Of a DNA stretch of 64,000 bases, positions 62,401 through 64,000 are shown piece by piece. The notes beneath the pieces were generated by a model. The model ran no database searches and was not told the origin of the DNA. It saw only the letters and a program-made list of their open reading frames with translations. Both the position numbers and the translations under genes were made by a program. This stretch comes from Pyrenula massariospora (taxonomy: Eukaryota; Ascomycota; Eurotiomycetes; Pyrenulales; Pyrenulaceae), in contig JAGFMI010000022.1 of NCBI GenBank assembly GCA_021030905.1, positions 620,001 to 684,000 of the forward strand, written 5' to 3'. Every line of letters begins with the position of its first letter. The stretch's first letter is position 1.

Positions 62401-64000
62401 GTTATACACTTTTTATTAATTTAATTTTATAAAGTATTTTATTCTTTATAATCTATTTTTTATTTTCGCAATATTAAATAATAAATATTTATTTTTAATA
62501 ATAATTTTATTAAATTTTTAATAGTTTATATATAGTTACAATTCTCTATTTTATTTTTTTAATATAAATAAAATTAATGAACCTACAAATAATTTAGATT
62601 TTTTAATAAATTTTTTTTTTAAATTATTTTAAATATAGTTTTTAAAAACATTGAATTTTTTTTCAAATAATTTATATATAAATTTAAATATAAATTTTTT
62701 TCTTAATTATAATTTAATTTTATAATTTTATAATTAATATTTTAATAGTATATTTATATTTATTTTTTTTTTAAATAATTTACTTTATATAGCATATTTT
62801 TAAAATATTATTAAAATTGTATATTTTTTTAATATTTTATTTTTATTACAACTTTTTTTTTTTAAATTATTAAAAAAAGTCAATTTTTATTTCGCGAAGT
62901 TATTTAATTTTAAAAAAAAAACTTTTTAAAATATTTTTTTATTATTTTTTTTATTTATTAATATATTACAACATTATATAAATTTTTGTATAATTATATA
63001 ACTATACTTATTAAATTTAAACTTTTTTATTTATTAATTAATATTTAGATTATACTTTTATAATTATAATATATTAAAAATTATTTAGTTAATTATTATT
63101 ATCATAATATTTAAATATATTATTTTAATATAGCCATTTATTCTATATTGCAATAATTTTATTTTAATTAATATTTTTTATATTTTTAATTTATTTTTTT
63201 TAACAATTAACATATTGTACATTTTAATTTTTTTTTTATTAAAATTTTTAATTTATTTATATATTTTTAAAATATAATGTTTACTATAGCTTTAAAGTTA
63301 ATTAAAATTTTTATTTTTTATTTATAAAAAGTAATCTTCTTTTTTATAATATATATACTTTTAATGTTTACTAATTATTTTAAAATTATAATATAAATTT
63401 TTTTTTTTCAATTTGTAAATCGGAGGGTTTATTTTTTATTTTTTTTAAACTTTCTTTATTCAATTCTTCAAATTTTTTTTATAATTTATACTTTTAAAAG
63501 TATTATTGTATATTTATACTGTATTTTTAACATAAAAATTTATTTATATAAATATACTATAATAACTAAGTATATTTATTATTAATTTAATTTTTTTATT
63601 TTTTTTTATACTAAATTTATAAATTATTAAAAAATAAATTTTAAATATATTTATCCTTTAAATAGTCTTTATATAAATTAATAAAATAATAAATTCAAAA
63701 TATTTTTATATATTTTATTTTTAAATATGCTTTTTAATATATAGCTTATTTTATATATATTTTTATAATTTAATAATATTAAATATTTAATTTAAATATT
63801 GCTTTTAATATTAGTTGTTATAATATAACTTTTTAAATTTATAATATTAATCTTTACATTATTTTTTATTTTTATTAATTTAAAATAATAAAAAAATACT
63901 ACTATTATAAATATATTATATTATTTTATTATTTAAATGTTAAATATTCATCTTTAACTTTTTTAATTTTATATATAATCTTTTAAAGTTAATAAATTTT
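59077..64000 (-). mobile_element. Second copy of the 19791 Gypsy family, reverse orientation, cut by the window edge
   Basis: The LTR at 59077-59460 is the reverse complement of the 19791/26175 LTRs. The DNA from 59461 to the window end runs as a reversed, RIP-diverged counterpart of the internal region from about 26174 back to about 21640; for example, the tetranucleotide-like run near 60750 matches the one near 24885. The reverse-transcriptase region falls near 62216-62250. Its 5' LTR would lie beyond 64000. The element is dead, with very many breaks, and its age is masked by RIP. Confidence 0.8.

Noticed and set aside
17379-64000. Idea that the AT-rich blocks are mitochondrial DNA or a CRISPR-like array
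   Set aside because: No mitochondrial genes or regular spaced repeats are visible. LTR pairs, stop-filled coding frames and C/T, G/A differences fit nuclear RIP instead.

Overview
The window comes from a filamentous ascomycete (Pezizomycotina; Leotiomycetes is my guess). The genes have short introns with fungal branch sites. The normal-GC gene DNA alternates sharply with extremely AT-rich blocks. In those blocks C and G are almost gone, remnants of coding frames are full of stop codons, and transposon copies differ by C-to-T and G-to-A changes. That is the footprint of repeat-induced point mutation (RIP).

Left arm, 1-17.3 kb: seven compact housekeeping genes, each rebuilt here exon by exon. 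In order they are S-adenosylmethionine synthetase (-), cytochrome c oxidase subunit VIa COX13 (-), AP endonuclease APN2 (+), a long coiled-coil protein of unknown function (-), V-ATPase subunit H VMA13 (-), a TMF/Sgm1-type golgin (+) and the proteasome chaperone NAS6/gankyrin (-). The divergent APN2-COX13 pair is the classic flank of the mating-type locus, but no MAT gene is visible here. Four of the 22 introns in the window's eight gene models start with GC instead of GT. COX13 appears to contain an 8-base exon.

Middle, 17.4-30.8 kb: a RIP block. It holds a full-length but decayed Ty3/Gypsy-type LTR retrotransposon (19791-26566, LTRs of 392 bp). This sits inside older decayed DNA that still shows coding frames of unknown family on each side. 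A much less mutated solo LTR of a related family lies at 29830-30222.

30.8-36.7 kb: an island of normal base composition. It carries one intact-looking three-exon gene for a fungal membrane protein of unknown function, plus an uncharacterised ORF and pyrimidine-rich DNA.

36.7-64 kb: a second, longer RIP block. It contains a 165-bp tandem repeat, remnants of another Gypsy-type reverse transcriptase, a tRNA-like sequence, several small normal-GC islets, and at the right end a second copy of the same Gypsy family in reverse orientation (59077 to beyond the window edge).
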